Part shown: piece by piece, positions 10,108 through 21,559 of the stretch | Layout: each line of letters begins with the position of its first letter | Position numbering within the stretch: the first letter of the stretch is position 1 | Made by a program: the position numbers and the translations under genes | Notes under the pieces: generated by a model | What the model saw: the letters and a program-made list of their open reading frames with translations, nothing else | Databases searched by the model: none | Told to the model about the DNA's origin: nothing | Assembly: GCA_963921825.1 (NCBI GenBank) | Contig: OY997592.1 | Span: 52,286,336 to 52,350,335, forward strand | Origin: Erodium maritimum | Taxonomy: Eukaryota > Streptophyta > Magnoliopsida > Geraniales > Geraniaceae | Length of the DNA stretch: 64,000 nt | Direction of reading: 5' to 3'

Positions 10108-10506
10108 CCTTAAGACGAATCATTCTGAAAGCGATGAATGGGAAGAAACCAATGTATCTGGTGACAGATCAAGACCCAACAATGAAAGTTGCAATACCGA
10201 AAGTCATGACATACACTAAGCACAAACTCTGCATGTGGCACATTATGAATAAGATTCGTCTTAAGGTCAGTCTCTATAAGGAAATCATATACTCTGTATC
10301 CACATCTTGTAATGCTTGTTTACTCAAAACGTTTTATTCTTAATATGGTTCTCATAGTTAACTACTATGCGATGAGTTTATATCTATTCTGAAACTGTTA
10401 TGTCTGTTTTCTCAATCTATGAACACAAAATATCCATACGCCACAGTATTGTCAATTTCTATTATTTATTTCTTCGACTTTACAAATCTTACGAAAAATG
10501 TTACAG

Positions 10507-11004
10507 GTGCCTGGAAGTATAACAAATGATACAGACTTTGAGAAAAGGTTGGATTCCATAGTATACAATAACCTTATAGGCCCTGATGAGTTTGATGAAG
10601 AGTGGGCTAGCATCATTGAAGACTTCAATTTGCAGGACAACACTTGGCTCAATGGCATATTCGATTTGCGACACAGTTGGATCCCAGCATACCATAGGGA
10701 TTTCCCAATGGGGTTGGTTATGAGAACAACATCAAGGTCTGAATCAGCCAACCGGGCCTATCAACAACTCACAGATCAGTACCTAAACCTCGTTCACTTA
10801 ATCTGGCGGTGTGGAGTGGTGATAGAGAACCAAAGGAGTGAGCATTTCAGTCTTATGATGCACAGCTACAATTCATATCCGGTGCTGAAGACAAACACGT
10901 GGTTTGAAGCGGATGCTTGGACCGTATACACACATACTGTGTTTGCTGACATACAAAAGCATATAGTTTACGCTCTCAACCGCTGCATCTTGCCAGGCAT
11001 GGAT
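10507..11004 (+). pseudogene. G1 transposase segment: second half of the MULE core
   Basis: It follows an intron of about 241 bases (donor GTCAGT at 10266, acceptor TTACAG before 10507). Reads include NTWLNGIFDLRHSWIPAYH and SRSESANRAYQQL, which align with the G2 copy (NTWLQQLFEMREDWIPAYF, SRSESQNSTFRKL). The open frame is cut at 11004 by the reversed solo LTR. Confidence 0.8.
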
Positions 11005-14000
11005 TGTCACGCCCCAATTTCAGTAAACCGAACTAGGGACGCGAACGTTTTAAAAACATAAAAGCACTTGAAACCTGTTTTCATTAAACACTTTGAAATA
11101 CCAATTTAGTTCATCAAAATAATAATTACAGTTTAAAACACGTCCCAACAAGTGGACAAAAGTACAAGGTATCCGTCACTAGACTCAAAAGACAAAACCC
11201 GGACTCCGCTCCTAGCTCCACAAACTTCGAGAGCTCACCTAGTCCGTCCCACGAACCGTACCTGTAGGAAAAGCAGCTAGGGGTGAGCGTTCGCTCACCA
11301 CCACGGATAACAGACTGACTACGACATAATTAGTAGATAAAGCCAGTAACACTAAAACCAAACCCAACACCGGGACTACAGTCCCCAACTCAAGTACCCA
11401 ACTGACCCACAAACCGTTACTTTCCTCAACAGACCCAACACTCGATAACACCACGTAGACCCGACACAGCTCCAAGGACACGACAGAAAGACTACACAAC
11501 GCCAAACAAGATCACAAAGGATCGCACACCAGCTGCTCAGTAACCAATCTCAATCAGGTCAGGGATCGACCTATCGCAATTCCTCGACACGAAGTCGGAT
11601 CAGGCTGTCGACCTTTAGAACTCGCAATTCATCGACACTAACTCGGATCAGGTTGTCGACCTTTAGAACTCGCAATTCATCGACACTAAGTCGGATCAGG
11701 CTGTCGACCTTTAGAACTCGCAATTCATCGACACTAAGTCGGATCAGGCTGTCGACCTTTAGAACTCACAACTTCAGGTAACCACAATCACAATCACAGG
11801 CAAGTTCAATCACACAGGCACTCAATGCCACTCAAAACACCTCAACAATCAAGACTCGGGTTCAGCAACCCCATGGGCACTCACTGCCACTCAAGACACA
11901 CCAACGGTCAAGACTCGGGTTCAACAACCCCACGACACTCACTGCCACTCAAGACACACCAACGGTCAAGACTCGGGTTCAACAACCCCACGGCACTCAC
12001 GGCCACCCCGAAGCATCAACAGTAAGACACGGGCACTCATGGCCACCCAAGACACCAATTTAAATACACGGGCTCTCAAGGCCACCCAAACTCAACAATA
12101 AATAACACGGGCTCTCAAGGCCACCCAAACTCAACAATAAATAACATGGGCTCTCAAGGCCACCCAAACTCAACAATAAATAACACGGGCTCTCAAGGCC
12201 ACCCAAACTCAACAATAAATAACACGACTCTCAAGGCCACCCAAACTCAACAATAAATAACACGGCTCTCAAGGCCACCCAAACTCAACAATAAAACACG
12301 CTTGCAACTTACCGAGACTCTAACTCGTAAGCCAGCTAAAACACCAACACTAAAGTACGGGCTCTCATGGCCACCCAAACACGAATAATAACACGGGCTC
12401 TCATGGCCACCCAAGACTCAACAATAAATAACACGGGATCTCAAGGCCACCCAAAACGCCAAAATAAACAATCAACCTCCGGCTTAACCCAAGCCTCCAA
12501 CAGTCCTATTATCAACAGTTTCACAATCAACCTCCGGGCATGGTCATATGCCTCCAGTACTCCTAATATCGATAAGTTCACAAACAACCTCCGGGCATGG
12601 TCATATGCCTCCAGTAAATCAATTACGCTAAGTTCTCTGCTCCTACGACACTACTAAGTGTCACATGCCTTTCCAATAATTACTAAGTTCCCGTAACATG
12701 CTTTTCTAATAAACGCTACAATCCCGTATCATGCTTTTCTAATAATTAAATAACCTACTCCACCCACGACACCCCGGTGTCACATGCAATTCTACTGTTA
12801 ACTTTCCCCAGTCAGGGCCGAGATCCGACTACTTTTCCCTACCTCGTGCGTGTTCTCCAAAAGCCAACCAACGAGCTCCGGTGTGATCTCAGTCACTCAC
12901 CCAGCTTTCCATTGCCTCGGTCCGCGACACGATCTAAAAGAACACCATTTTAAGTACTCTTAAGTTCGCAGACATAAACTGGAATTTAACAAACTTAACG
13001 CCCACAAGTAACCCCGACAATGTCGATCCCTCCCAAACTCCCCAATTACTCGACATTGTCGATATTGGACCCGGAAAAGCCCGATTCGCCCGACATGGCG
13101 AATCTGCCCGGGTTTTGGAAACGCCCTTCCGGGGCTCCGAAAATTCCGTTTTCGTTTCTACGGTCTTAGAATAATTCAAGGGTTCATATGCACTCGACGG
13201 AATCCAATTCCGACTTCCGAGTAATTTAATTAGCGTTTTAAGTTTCTAATTGCACTTTCCGAATTTTCACGAATTATAAATCCTAATTCTCTATTTCTCT
13301 ATACACAAATAACATTTCAAGACTAAACCATCTCTTGCTATAATTATTTATGACCTCCAACCCAACCCTCAAATATTAGCATTTATCAGAATCGTAACTC
13401 ACAAAGCACCTAAACTTTTTAACTAAAATAATAATAAAAAAAGAAACAGAAGGCAAGCCTCTTACCAAGTCACGGTGATGCTTTCTCCTAGGTAAATAAG
13501 ATGATCAAAAACTGCTCATCATGACCATAAGAGCATTTAATGCTTCCAATCCCATTATAACCCAAGTATAAGCTCCACGTGTGTTGAAGATGATGCTCCT
13601 CATCTTGATGTCCACTCACGCCCCACACGCAGCATGATCAACAGATCATTTGATGAATGATCCAAAAAATCAAAGAGAAAGAGAAGTAAACACCGGTTCT
13701 CTAACCAGATGATGAAACCGCCACTTGCCCCTCTGCCTTTTCTCTCCAAAATAAATCCCCCAAAAAAACCCCTTATGGCCGAACACCCCCAAGCCACTTA
13801 TCTTTATATTGTTTCAAAAATACCTAACCCCACCACATACCTGACATGTGTCAAGTGTGTCCCACACCTTTTTGAAAAGATATCTAGAAGATATTTTCCA
13901 ATCAGATTCGCGAAATTCGGACGTTTCGGGCCCCGAACGGACACTTTTTCAAAAAAAATACGAAACTTGGCGGGCTACAAGGAAATGGCTCAACTAAGAC

Positions 14001-14285
14001 CGCTGCGACGACGGCTAAGCTTTTTGGATCCAAAACGGTCCTCGAATGGACCAAAACGTCGCTCGGTTGACTTTTCCTGCGAAAACTCAACATTTCTCAA
14101 ATTGATCAAAAAGTTGCCCTGAGTCCCCCGGAACTCACTTTGGTCATTAACGGGGTCAACTTAAGTCCGGTATGACACTCGGGGTCATTTTAGGTTCACT
14201 TAACTGTCAGTCTTAATTTTTTTTTAAATTTTCCCGTTTTTCGCAGGTTTGACTGGCGTTGACCGGGAGTGGTTATTACATGGAT
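11000..14285 (-). mobile_element. Solo LTR of a Tekay-like gypsy element, reverse orientation
   Basis: The LTR runs from 11005 (TGTCACGCCCC, the complement of the LTR end) to 14280 (complement of TGTAATAACCACTCCCGG), 3276 bases. A perfect 5-bp target duplication TGGAT flanks it (11000-11004 and 14281-14285). No internal element sequence is present, so it arose by LTR-LTR recombination. It contains the 48-bp tandem repeats (about 11590-11770) and the GTGAGCG hairpin (11283-11298) of this LTR family. It interrupts the transposase exon. Confidence 0.9.
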
Positions 14286-14353
14286 GACACCATTGTCTAT
14301 AAAGTCAAGGATTCGTCGATTATTAAAGATGGTAAGGAATTCAGGGTGACCTG
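14286..14353 (+). pseudogene. Transposase exon island between two solo LTRs
   Basis: These 68 bases encode DTIVYKVKDSSIIKDGKEFR followed by VT and two bases of the next codon. They continue exactly in frame from 11004 and into 17884. They are the part just before the SWIM zinc finger. The two flanking insertions have different target duplications, so they were independent. Confidence 0.85.
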
Positions 14354-17300
14354 TGTAATAACCACTCTCGGTCAACGCCAGTCAAACTTGCGAAAAACAG
14401 GAAAATTTAAAAAATTTAAGACTGACAGTTAAGTGAACCTAAAATGACCCCGAGTGTCATACCAGACTTAAGTTGACCCCGTAATTGACCAAAGTGAGTT
14501 CCGGGGGACTCAGGGCAACTTTCTGATCAATTTGGGAAATGTTGACTTTTCGCTGGAAAAGTCAACCGAGCGACGTTTTGGTCCATTCGAGGACCGTTTT
14601 GGATACAAAAATCTTAACCGTCGTCGCTGCGGTCTTAGTTGAGCCATTTCCTTGTAGCCCGCCAAGTTTCGTAATTTCTTGGGAAAAGTGCCTGTTCGGG
14701 GCCCGAAACGTCCGTTTTTCGCGAATCTGATTGGAAAATATCAACTAGATATTTTCCAAAAGGTGTGGGACCCACCTTGACACTTGTCAATTATATGGTG
14801 GTGTAAATTTTGGGGGGAAAAGGTGTGGATGGGAGTGTTGGCCGACCATATGGGTTAAGGGAGAGAAAAGTGGTGTTTTTGTGGTTAGTTGTTTTAAATT
14901 AGAAAGAAGAAGAGAGAGGTTAGAGAGAGGAGAAGAAGAAGAAGAAGAAGAAGAAGAAGAAGAAGAAGAAGAAGAAGAAGAAGAAGAAGAAGAGAGAAGG
15001 AGTAAGGGTTAGGGTTTGGAGGAAAATCAAGCCCTTGGATCGTCTTGAAGCAAAGAGCAATCCCGTTCCCCTCATCCTCCTCTACGGTAATACCCAAACC
15101 GATTCTCGTTTTGATTATTTTGGAAAGCTAGGGTTTTGTTAAATTGAATGATTTAGGGTTGTGTGGAGGTTGGGGAGGTGTTGGAGACGTTTTAGAGGTG
15201 TTTGGGGGGTTTAATTTCATGTTTTCCGGTGACCAGAGACTCGGGAGGAGCTCCGGCCACCGTGGGTGGTGGCCGGCCGGCCATGAGGTGGCTGGCCAGA
15301 GCTGGCAGCAGCCACCACATGGTGGCCGAGCCCCCCACCTTAACCCTAGGGCACGGCCAAGATGGTTGGGTGGGGCCCACGTGCTCGGGTGCTCGGGTTT
15401 TATCGTTCGGGTGGTTTAAAACGTTCCCCGGACCATTTACCCTTAATCGAATCGAAATTTGGAATTAAATTGGAGAAATTGTAATTAACGGTTTTTGGAA
15501 ACTTTAAACGTTAATTAATTGACTTAGAAGTCGGAATTCGATTCCGTCAAGTGCGTTGGGTTCCTTGAATTATTCTAGGACCGTAGAAACGAAAACGGGG
15601 GCTTTCGGAGCCCCGGAAGGCAATTAACAAAACCCGGGCAGACTCGCCATGTCGGGCGAATCGGGCCTTTACGGGTCCTTTATCGACAATGTCGAGTAAT
15701 TGGGAAGTTTGGGAGTGATCGACATTGTCGGGGTTAAGTTTGGGCTTCAAGTTTAATGGTTTTCGGTTTGTTCCTGCGAGTTGTTAAGTGACTTTTAGAT
15801 CGTGCCATGGACCGGGGCAAGGGAAAGCTGGGTGAGTGACTGAGATCATCACCGGAGCTCGTGATTGGCTTTTGGGAGAACACGCACGAGGTAGGGAAAA
15901 GTAGCCGGATCTCGGCCCTGACTGGGGAAAGTTAACAGTAGAATTGCATGTGACACCGGGGTGTCGTGGGTTGAATAGGTTTATTTAAATATTAGAAAAG
16001 CATGCTACGGGAACTTGGTAATTATTAGAAAAGCATGCTACGGGAACTTGGTAATTGTTAAAAAAGCATGATACGGGATTGTAGCGTTTATCAGAAAAGC
16101 ATGTTACGGGAACTTAGTAATTATTGGAAAGGCATGTGACACTTAGTAGTGTCGTAGGAGTAGAGAACTTAGCGATAATTGTTTTACTGGAGGCATATGA
16201 CCATGCCCGGAGGTTGATTGTGAACTTATCGATATTAGGAGTACTGGAGGCATATGACCATGCCCGGAGGTTGATTGTGAAACTGTTGATATTAGGACTG
16301 TTGGAGGCTTGGGTTAAGCCGGAGGTTGATTGTTTATTTTGGCGTCTTGGGTGGCCTTGAGAGCCCGTGTATTATTATGGTTGAGTCTTGGGTGGCCTTG
16401 AGAGCCTGTGTATTATTATTGTTGAATCTTGGGTGGCCATGAGAGCCCGTGTTATTATTCGTGTTTGGGTGGCCATGAGAGCCCGTACTTTACTGTTGGT
16501 GTTTTAGCTGGCTTACGAGTTAGAGTCTCGGTAAGTTGCAAGCGTGTTTTATCGTTGAGTTTTGGGTGGCCATGAGTGCCCGTGGGGTTGTTGAACCCGT
16601 GTCTTTACCTTTGGTGTTTTGGGTGGCCTTGAGAGCCCGTGTACTAAGGTTGGTGTCTTTGGCTGGCCTACCGAGTTAGAGTCTCGGGGGGTTGCAAGCT
16701 TTCTTTAGCTGACTTACGAGTTAGAGTCTCGGTAAGTTGCAAGCGTGTTTTATGGTTGGTGTCTTGGGAGGCCGTGAGTGCCTGTGGGGTTGTTGAGTCT
16801 GTGTCTTACTGTCGGTGTGTCTTGGGAGGCCGTGAGTGCCTGTGGGGCTGTTGAGTCCGAGTTTTACGGTTAGTGTCTTGGTGGCCATGAGTGCCTGTGG
16901 ATGTTGAACCTGTGTTGTTACTGGTTGTTGATTTTACTTGTGATTGTGTTTGTGATTGTGATTGTGGTTACCGGAGGTTGGGGGCCCGCTTCCTGAAATG
17001 GGGGTCCACGAGCACACGCGTCTGCATGTTCAGACGGGTTAGGGGGCCCGCCCGCCAATAAAGGGGTCCTGGCCGCGCGTGTGTGGTTTGGGTTTGTGAG
17101 CATACCTTGGCTGGCTTATGGGTTAAAGTCCCAGTAAGTTGCAGCATTTTCCGGCTGGCTTATGGGTTAGAGTCCCAGTAAGTTGCAGCATTTTCCGGCT
17201 GGCTTATGGGTTAGAGTCCCGGTAAGTTGCAGCATTCTTGGGTTGGCCTGACCGGGTTAGAGTCCCGGGAGGGCGTTCTTGGCAGCTGGTTTGCGATCGT

Positions 17301-17883
17301 TTGTGATCTTGTTTGGTGTGCGATCCTTCGTGATCTTGTTGGTGCGTGATCCATTGTGATGATGTTTGGTGTTGCGTAACTTTCTTTGGAGTCCTTGGAA
17401 GAGTTCGTCAATGGTTGTGTCGGGTCTACTTTACGTGTCAGGGTGTCGAGTTGGTCAGGGAAAGCAACAGTGGGTGTATGTTCAGTTAGGGTGCTTGGGT
17501 TGGGGATGGTGTTCCCCGGTGTTGAGTTGTTGTTGGTGTTACTTGTTTTGTCTGCTAATTATGCCGTAGTCAGTCTGTTATCTGTGGTGGTGAGCGAACG
17601 CTCACCCCTAGCTGCTTTTCCTACAGGTACTGTTCGTGGGACGGACTAGGTGAGCTTCTGAAGCTTGAAGAGCTTGAAGCGGGTTTCTGGGTGTTTTGAG
17701 TCTAGTGACGTGTACCTCGTTTTTGTCCACTTGTTGGGACGTGTTTTAAGTTGTAATTATTATTTTGTTGAACTAAATTGGTATTTTAAAGTGATTTAAT
17801 GAAAACAGGTTTCAAGTGTTTTTATGTTTTTAAAACGTTCGCGTCCCGAGATCGATTTCCTGAAATTGGGGCGTGACAACCTG
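14349..17883 (+). mobile_element. Solo LTR of a Tekay-like gypsy element, forward orientation
   Basis: The LTR is 14354-17878 (TGTAATAACC to GGGGCGTGACA), 3525 bases, with the 5-bp target duplication ACCTG at 14349-14353 and 17879-17883. There is no internal sequence. With the reversed LTR at 11005-14280 it forms an inverted repeat with arms of more than 3 kb and a centre of only 73 bases. A GAA-rich tract, the GTGAGCG hairpin (17590-17605) and several copies of a GGGTGGCC(T/A)TGAGAGCCCG unit lie inside. Confidence 0.9.
14931..14992. repeat. GAA microsatellite within the solo LTR
   Basis: A run of about 20 GAA triplets. The corresponding place in the LTR at 31016 has only a short GA-rich stretch (about 31570-31620), so the tract expanded in this copy. 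Confidence 0.85.
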
Positions 17884-18496
17884 GACGATGAGTACACACA
17901 ATTTTGAGTGCAATTGCAACAAGCTTCTAACAACGGGCTATGTATGTTCTCACATATTCTTTGCGCTGCAAAACACAACGTTAAGGAAGATTCCTAGGAC
18001 GCTGGTAAACCCGAGATGGTGTAAAGACATAAACTTGACAGCTACATTGTCTTCTAATGGTGTTGCACCTGAAGGTCCTAGTCTGAAGGACGATGAAGTT
18101 ATGGATGCAGTGAAAACCAGGTTTACTGAAATGATTGGGACAGAAGATGCAGCAATTTCAAGTATTCGAGGATTGTTGGACACTCTAAATCGATACAGAG
18201 TGAAGACGGTGGATGACATAGTGAATGAGAATAGACTCAATAGAACAAGTTTCATAGCATCGGTGACAGGGATCAAATTACCAGAAATAGTCACTGTCCA
18301 GCCACCAAATATCACAAACACCAAGGGCTCTCGCTTGCGATCTGGGAGTAGAATGATCAGTAATAAAGAAAAGGCAATCAATGCTAGTAACAAGCGAAAA
18401 CGGCTATGCGCCACATGCCGCACATTGCAAGACCACGACAAAAGGACCTGCCCTCTGAATATGAATAAGAAGAAGAAGAAGAATAAGAAGAAGTAG
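17884..18496 (+). pseudogene. G1 transposase segment: SWIM finger and C-terminal zinc knuckle
   Basis: The frame is open to the stop at 18494-18496. It begins with the SWIM finger (NFECNCNKLLTTGYVCSH), typical of FAR1-type MULE transposases. Later come LLDTLNRYRVKTVDDIV, a basic stretch (SRLRSGSRM) and the knuckle LCATCRTLQDHDKRTCP followed by a Lys/Asn-rich tail. The G2 copy ends the same way (LCHGCFKMTNEHDKRNCP). Confidence 0.8.
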
Positions 18497-19079
18497 AAAT
18501 GATGTATATTTTCAACTGCGGATTTCGTTGTTTCCGTTTGCGAATATAGACAATAAGTTTTGCGAATAAATAAATACTGTTTGATGATACATTTGTTTGA
18601 GTTTTCCGAATTAATAAATTTCGTTTCTGCACATGTTTTTATTTATATGAAATTTAATATAATATATTGTACACGCATAACGCAAGACCATGACAAAAGG
18701 ACCTGCCCCGCTGAGTAAGAATAGGAAGAAGAAGTAGACTGATGAAGATTATCGATTGCGGATTTGTCTTCTTCTGTTTGCGGATATAGGTCAACGGTTT
18801 TGCGGATTTAATATAAAAAATTGTTTGCGAATATTTCAAATTTCGTTTACTAAAAAATATATAATGATTTGAGAATTTACTACTTTCATTTTGCGTACGA
18901 AAGGGAAGTGAAACGGTTTGTGGTAGACCAATCAAATAATGACAGCGTGGAAACGTGGGTGAGAATTAATTGCTCCACTAACCCACGATGCCCTGGATGT
19001 TCCCCTATATATACCCAAATAGAGTATCCTTCTATACTCAACCCTCAACTCTTCGAATACCCAATTTTACTCTGAAAAA
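18497..19079. repeat. G1 spacer with the phased motif in reverse orientation
   Basis: Cores here read on the opposite strand, for example CTGTTTGCGGATATAGG and GTTTGCGAATA, unlike most of G1. It also includes a short copy of the transposase 3' end (18680-18740) and the promoter of tiny gene d (TATATATA near 19006). Confidence 0.6.
18680..18740 (+). pseudogene. Duplicated fragment of the transposase 3' end
   Basis: GCAAGACCATGACAAAAGGA, CCTGCCC and a following AAGAAGAAGTAG copy the end of the transposase gene at 18426-18496 (HDKRTCP ... KKK stop) with small changes. The flanking noncoding sequence with the reversed motif is duplicated with it. Confidence 0.7.
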
Positions 19080-19397
19080 ATGGCGTCGTCAAGCAGCAGG
19101 AAGCGTAAAAGCTATGAAGATTATCTCGACGAACGCGAAAGGAAGCTGAAGGAGCAGAACAATAATGACAAAAAACAAAAGCGTCTCATCAAACACGAGA
19201 AGTTCGTGACGAGCTTCAATGAAATCAAGCCCAAGCTTTCTGAGATCGAGCTTGAGCTTGAAATATTGGCCTCGGATGTTGGCGACGAGCTGTGCACTGA
19301 AATGAGCACCGAAGAGGTGCTTGCAAACACAGCCCTCACCGGGAAGATAACCGAAGTGATCATAGCTGTGAACAAGGCTATGAAACTGGTGGTATAG
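19080..19397 (+). CDS. Tiny helical protein, copy d (105 aa)
   Basis: The gene is one exon, with a TATA box near 19006, about 74 bases before the ATG. It starts MASSSSRKRKSYEDYLDERE and is very basic and polar at the N-terminus (possible nuclear signal RKRK). A helix with KKQKRLIKHEKFVTSFNEI runs on into SEIELELEILASD, then an acidic turn (CTEMSTEEVL) and a final helix ITEVIIAVNKAMKLVV. The Leu/Ile spacing suggests a two-helix coiled coil. The KRLIKHE block is shared with copy e and with the G2 copy at 54748 (RRLIEHE), tying the two elements together. Copy e is a tandem duplicate 812 bases downstream. The function is unknown. Confidence 0.75.
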   Translation: MASSSSRKRKSYEDYLDERERKLKEQNNNDKKQKRLIKHEKFVTSFNEIKPKLSEIELELEILASDVGDELCTEMSTEEVLANTALTGKITEVIIAVNKAMKLVV

Positions 19398-19891
19398 GGG
19401 TAGCAAACCCTATTCTCTTCGATTCCTTTTGTCTGTTCTTAACCAGTTTAAAGTAATTAAAAAAAATCGTTTTTCTTAAAAAAGTTTATATTTCACTTTC
19501 GATTATATATAATTCCGTTATTTATTTTACATGCGAAACACTTACTAGAATCAGCAAACCATGATCTCTGTATCCGCAAACCAGGATCTATGTTTCCACA
19601 AACTTCCGTCCTTAATTATAGTCGCGAAACATAATAAAAGTATCCGCAAACTACAAGATCGTATACGCAAACACCAAGTAAAGAGAAAATACAACTTCGT
19701 TTTTGCGTACAAAAGGGAAAGTGGACCGGTATGTGGTAGACCAATCAAATATTGACAGCGTGGAAACGTGTGGGAGAATTAATTGCTCCACTAACCTACG
19801 ATGCCCTAGATATTCCATATATATACCCAATATTGTATCCTTCTATACTCATCCCTCAACTCTTCCTATAACCAATTTTACTCTGAAAAAA

Positions 19892-20209
19892 ATGTCGTCC
19901 TCAAGCAGCAGGAAGCGTAGAAGTTATGAAGATGAATTCGACGAACGCGAAAGGAAGCTAGAGGAGCAGAATAAGAAGGACAAAAAACAAAAGCGTCTCA
20001 TCAAGCATGAGGAGTTTCTGATGAAGTTCAAGGCAATCGGGCGTCAGCTTTCTGACATTGAGATTGAGCTTGAAATTTTGGGTATGGAAGTAGGCGAACA
20101 GCTGTGCACTGACATGAGCTCCGAAGAAGCGCTTGCAAACTCAGCCCTGAACAGGAAGATAACCGAAGTTATCATAGCGGTGAACAAAGCTAAGAAACTA
20201 GTGGTATAG
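19892..20209 (+). CDS. Tiny helical protein, copy e (105 aa)
   Basis: This is a close tandem duplicate of copy d: same length, same start context (AAAAAATGTCGTCC), and a TATA box about 74 bases upstream. It begins MSSSSSRKRRSYEDEFDERE. Differences are mostly conservative (FLMKFKAIGRQLSDIEIELE against FVTSFNEIKPKLSEIELELE) with no stop or frameshift. The conserved frame despite diverged flanks suggests the protein was under selection. The upstream segment starting GTGGTAGACCAATCAAATA is duplicated too. Confidence 0.75.
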   Translation: MSSSSSRKRRSYEDEFDERERKLEEQNKKDKKQKRLIKHEEFLMKFKAIGRQLSDIEIELEILGMEVGEQLCTDMSSEEALANSALNRKITEVIIAVNKAKKLVV

Positions 20210-21211
20210 GCATAGCAAACCCTAGCCTCTTTTGTTTCCCTTTATCTGTTCTTAACCAAATCTTATTAATCAATAACAAAATCTTTTTCCTTAAATACAT
20301 TTATATTTCGCTTTCAAGTTATGTATGATTCCATGATTTGTGTTACACGCGAAACAGAATATAACTATCAACAAACCATGATATCTGTATCCGCAAACCA
20401 GAATCTCTGTATTCGAAACTTTAAGTCAATAATAATAGGCATAATAATAGGCAAATTTACAATATAAGCAAACCAGTATATATGAATCTGCAAACTACAA
20501 GTCCGTATCCGCAAACAACATGTTAAGAGAAACAAAATAACAATAGTAGCAAAACAGGATCTCTGTATCCGCAAACTACAAGGCCATATATGACCATTAT
20601 ACCCATCATCGTCTTCCTCCACATTTTCTTTATCCTCCTCTTTCTCATCATCGTCATCGTCACTGATGATAATAGGGCAATCCTCTTTCTATATGGTGAC
20701 ATGACATAATTAAAAAAAAAGGTCTATGATGACATGATTTGTAGGGTTAAAAAATTGATTTAAACTAAACCAAACGGCGGTGAAAAGACATAACAACGCA
20801 TTAAATGAGATAAGATCTTGGTGCATTCAAGGAGGATTTTAGTAATGATGTACTGTAACCGTGGAAACTTAACCGTCAGATTTTGAAATCATACCATCTG
20901 ATTTTGGGGAACGATTGACACGCGTCCTCTACAAGATCTTATCGTATCACATTCCGATAGACGTAAATCAGCATTTAGTTTGAGAATTATGAGTTATTGA
21001 TTGCGAAAATAATATATATGTTTTGCGGAATCCTTACCAGTTAACTAATCTATATATAATTAGAACTCTACTTTTAACAAAATAACGATAATGCCACCGC
21101 AAGATTTCAACTATAAATACCCCCACCCCTATAATTCTTAACCCTAGAACTCTTCTTCAATTTCAAAACCTCTTCTCTAATAACTTCAAACCACCAAAAT
21201 CTGCAAAAGAG
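20210..21211. repeat. G1 spacer with phased motif and start of a 1.17-kb tandem duplication
   Basis: It holds motif copies at about 20385-20580, a decayed acidic frame on the reverse strand (20579-20690), and from about 20780 the first copy of a duplicated block that includes tiny gene f. The palindrome-like GACACGCGTCC lies at about 20917 and TATAAAT at 21112. Confidence 0.6.
20579..20690 (-). pseudogene. Possible remnant of an acidic-protein gene
   Basis: On the reverse strand a short open stretch reads PIIISDDDDDEKEEDKENVE and then EDDDGYNG. It resembles in composition and in the SDDDDD patch the acidic gene at 5724-6236. It has no start and no full-length frame. Low-complexity DNA could give the same picture. 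Confidence 0.35.
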
Positions 21212-21559
21212 ATGGCCTCCAACAGGAAACGCACCAGATCTCAAGGTAACGTTTGCACTGAAGAAGCTGTGGAACGTACCATTGAGGAACGTTCTAAGAA
21301 GATGCGTGAGATGGAGCAAGCGACTATGGATACGACAATGGAGATTCGCAAAGTAAAGTTGGCACTAATCCAATGCCACTTTTTTCTGATGGAGGAGAAG
21401 GTGGAAAACCTTATCCATGAACTGGAAGTGCTTGACATGAGAAACGGGACTGCAAAGCTTAACGAAGATAGAGACAAGATGATGACGGCACTGAAACAGA
21501 TTCATGATTTCTTCAAAACCATGGCGATAGCAGAAGACGAAGGCACATCCGGCCCATGA
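21212..21559 (+). CDS. Tiny helical protein, copy f (115 aa)
   Basis: The gene is one exon, with a TATA box (CTATAAATACCCCC) 100 bases upstream. It starts MASNRKRTRSQGNVCTEEAV, again with a basic N-terminus. Helix 1 contains IRKVKLALIQCHFFLMEEKV and continues ENLIHELEVLD, followed by a polar turn and helix 2 with DKMMTALKQIHDFF. An insertion of about ten residues (RSKKMREMEQ) relative to copy g extends the first helix. It ends EDEGTSGP. The layout is the same as the other copies; no known domain is recognised. Confidence 0.75.
   Translation: MASNRKRTRSQGNVCTEEAVERTIEERSKKMREMEQATMDTTMEIRKVKLALIQCHFFLMEEKVENLIHELEVLDMRNGTAKLNEDRDKMMTALKQIHDFFKTMAIAEDEGTSGP

Larger units (their letters stand above)
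8875..18496 (+). pseudogene. FAR1-type MULE transposase of G1, broken by two solo LTRs
   Basis: Pieces in order are a likely first exon 8875-8890 (ATG to a GTAAGT donor), 9311-10107, 10108-10265, 10507-11004, 14286-14353 and 17884-18496. The first exon joins the exon at 9311 in frame. Domains: a FAR1 DNA-binding region (ligands in VCSKQGE, INCEAM and GHNHS), a MULE DDE core (TDQDP for the second Asp, LCMWH, and SRSESAN with the likely Glu), a SWIM zinc finger (ECNCNKLLTTGYVCSH), and a C-terminal CATC...HDKRTCP knuckle. The region of the first catalytic Asp, present in the G2 copy as FDSTYHTNQ, is deleted or reduced to a relic near 10103-10125, with a frameshift. The gene cannot make an active transposase. 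FAR1 and FHY3 regulators are known to derive from this transposase class, but the context here is a mobile element. Confidence 0.8.

Noticed and set aside
12000-12300. Possible minisatellite gene for a repetitive protein (ACACGGGCTCTCAAGGCCACCC units)
   Set aside because: The repeats belong to the LTR and occur in other LTR copies in either orientation. Frames are broken.
15000-15160. Interstitial telomere-like repeat (TTAGGGTTTAGG-like text)
   Set aside because: Only one or two loosely matching units occur in an LTR. It is not a tandem telomeric array.
15144-15468. Gly/Arg-rich ORFs in the solo LTR
   Set aside because: They lie inside the LTR in its GC-rich block. The same frames are not kept in the other LTR copies.
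9388-18496. Calling the G1 transposase a host FAR1/FHY3 regulator
   Set aside because: It lies between element ends, lacks part of the core, and resembles the transposase in G2. It is better explained as a transposon gene.
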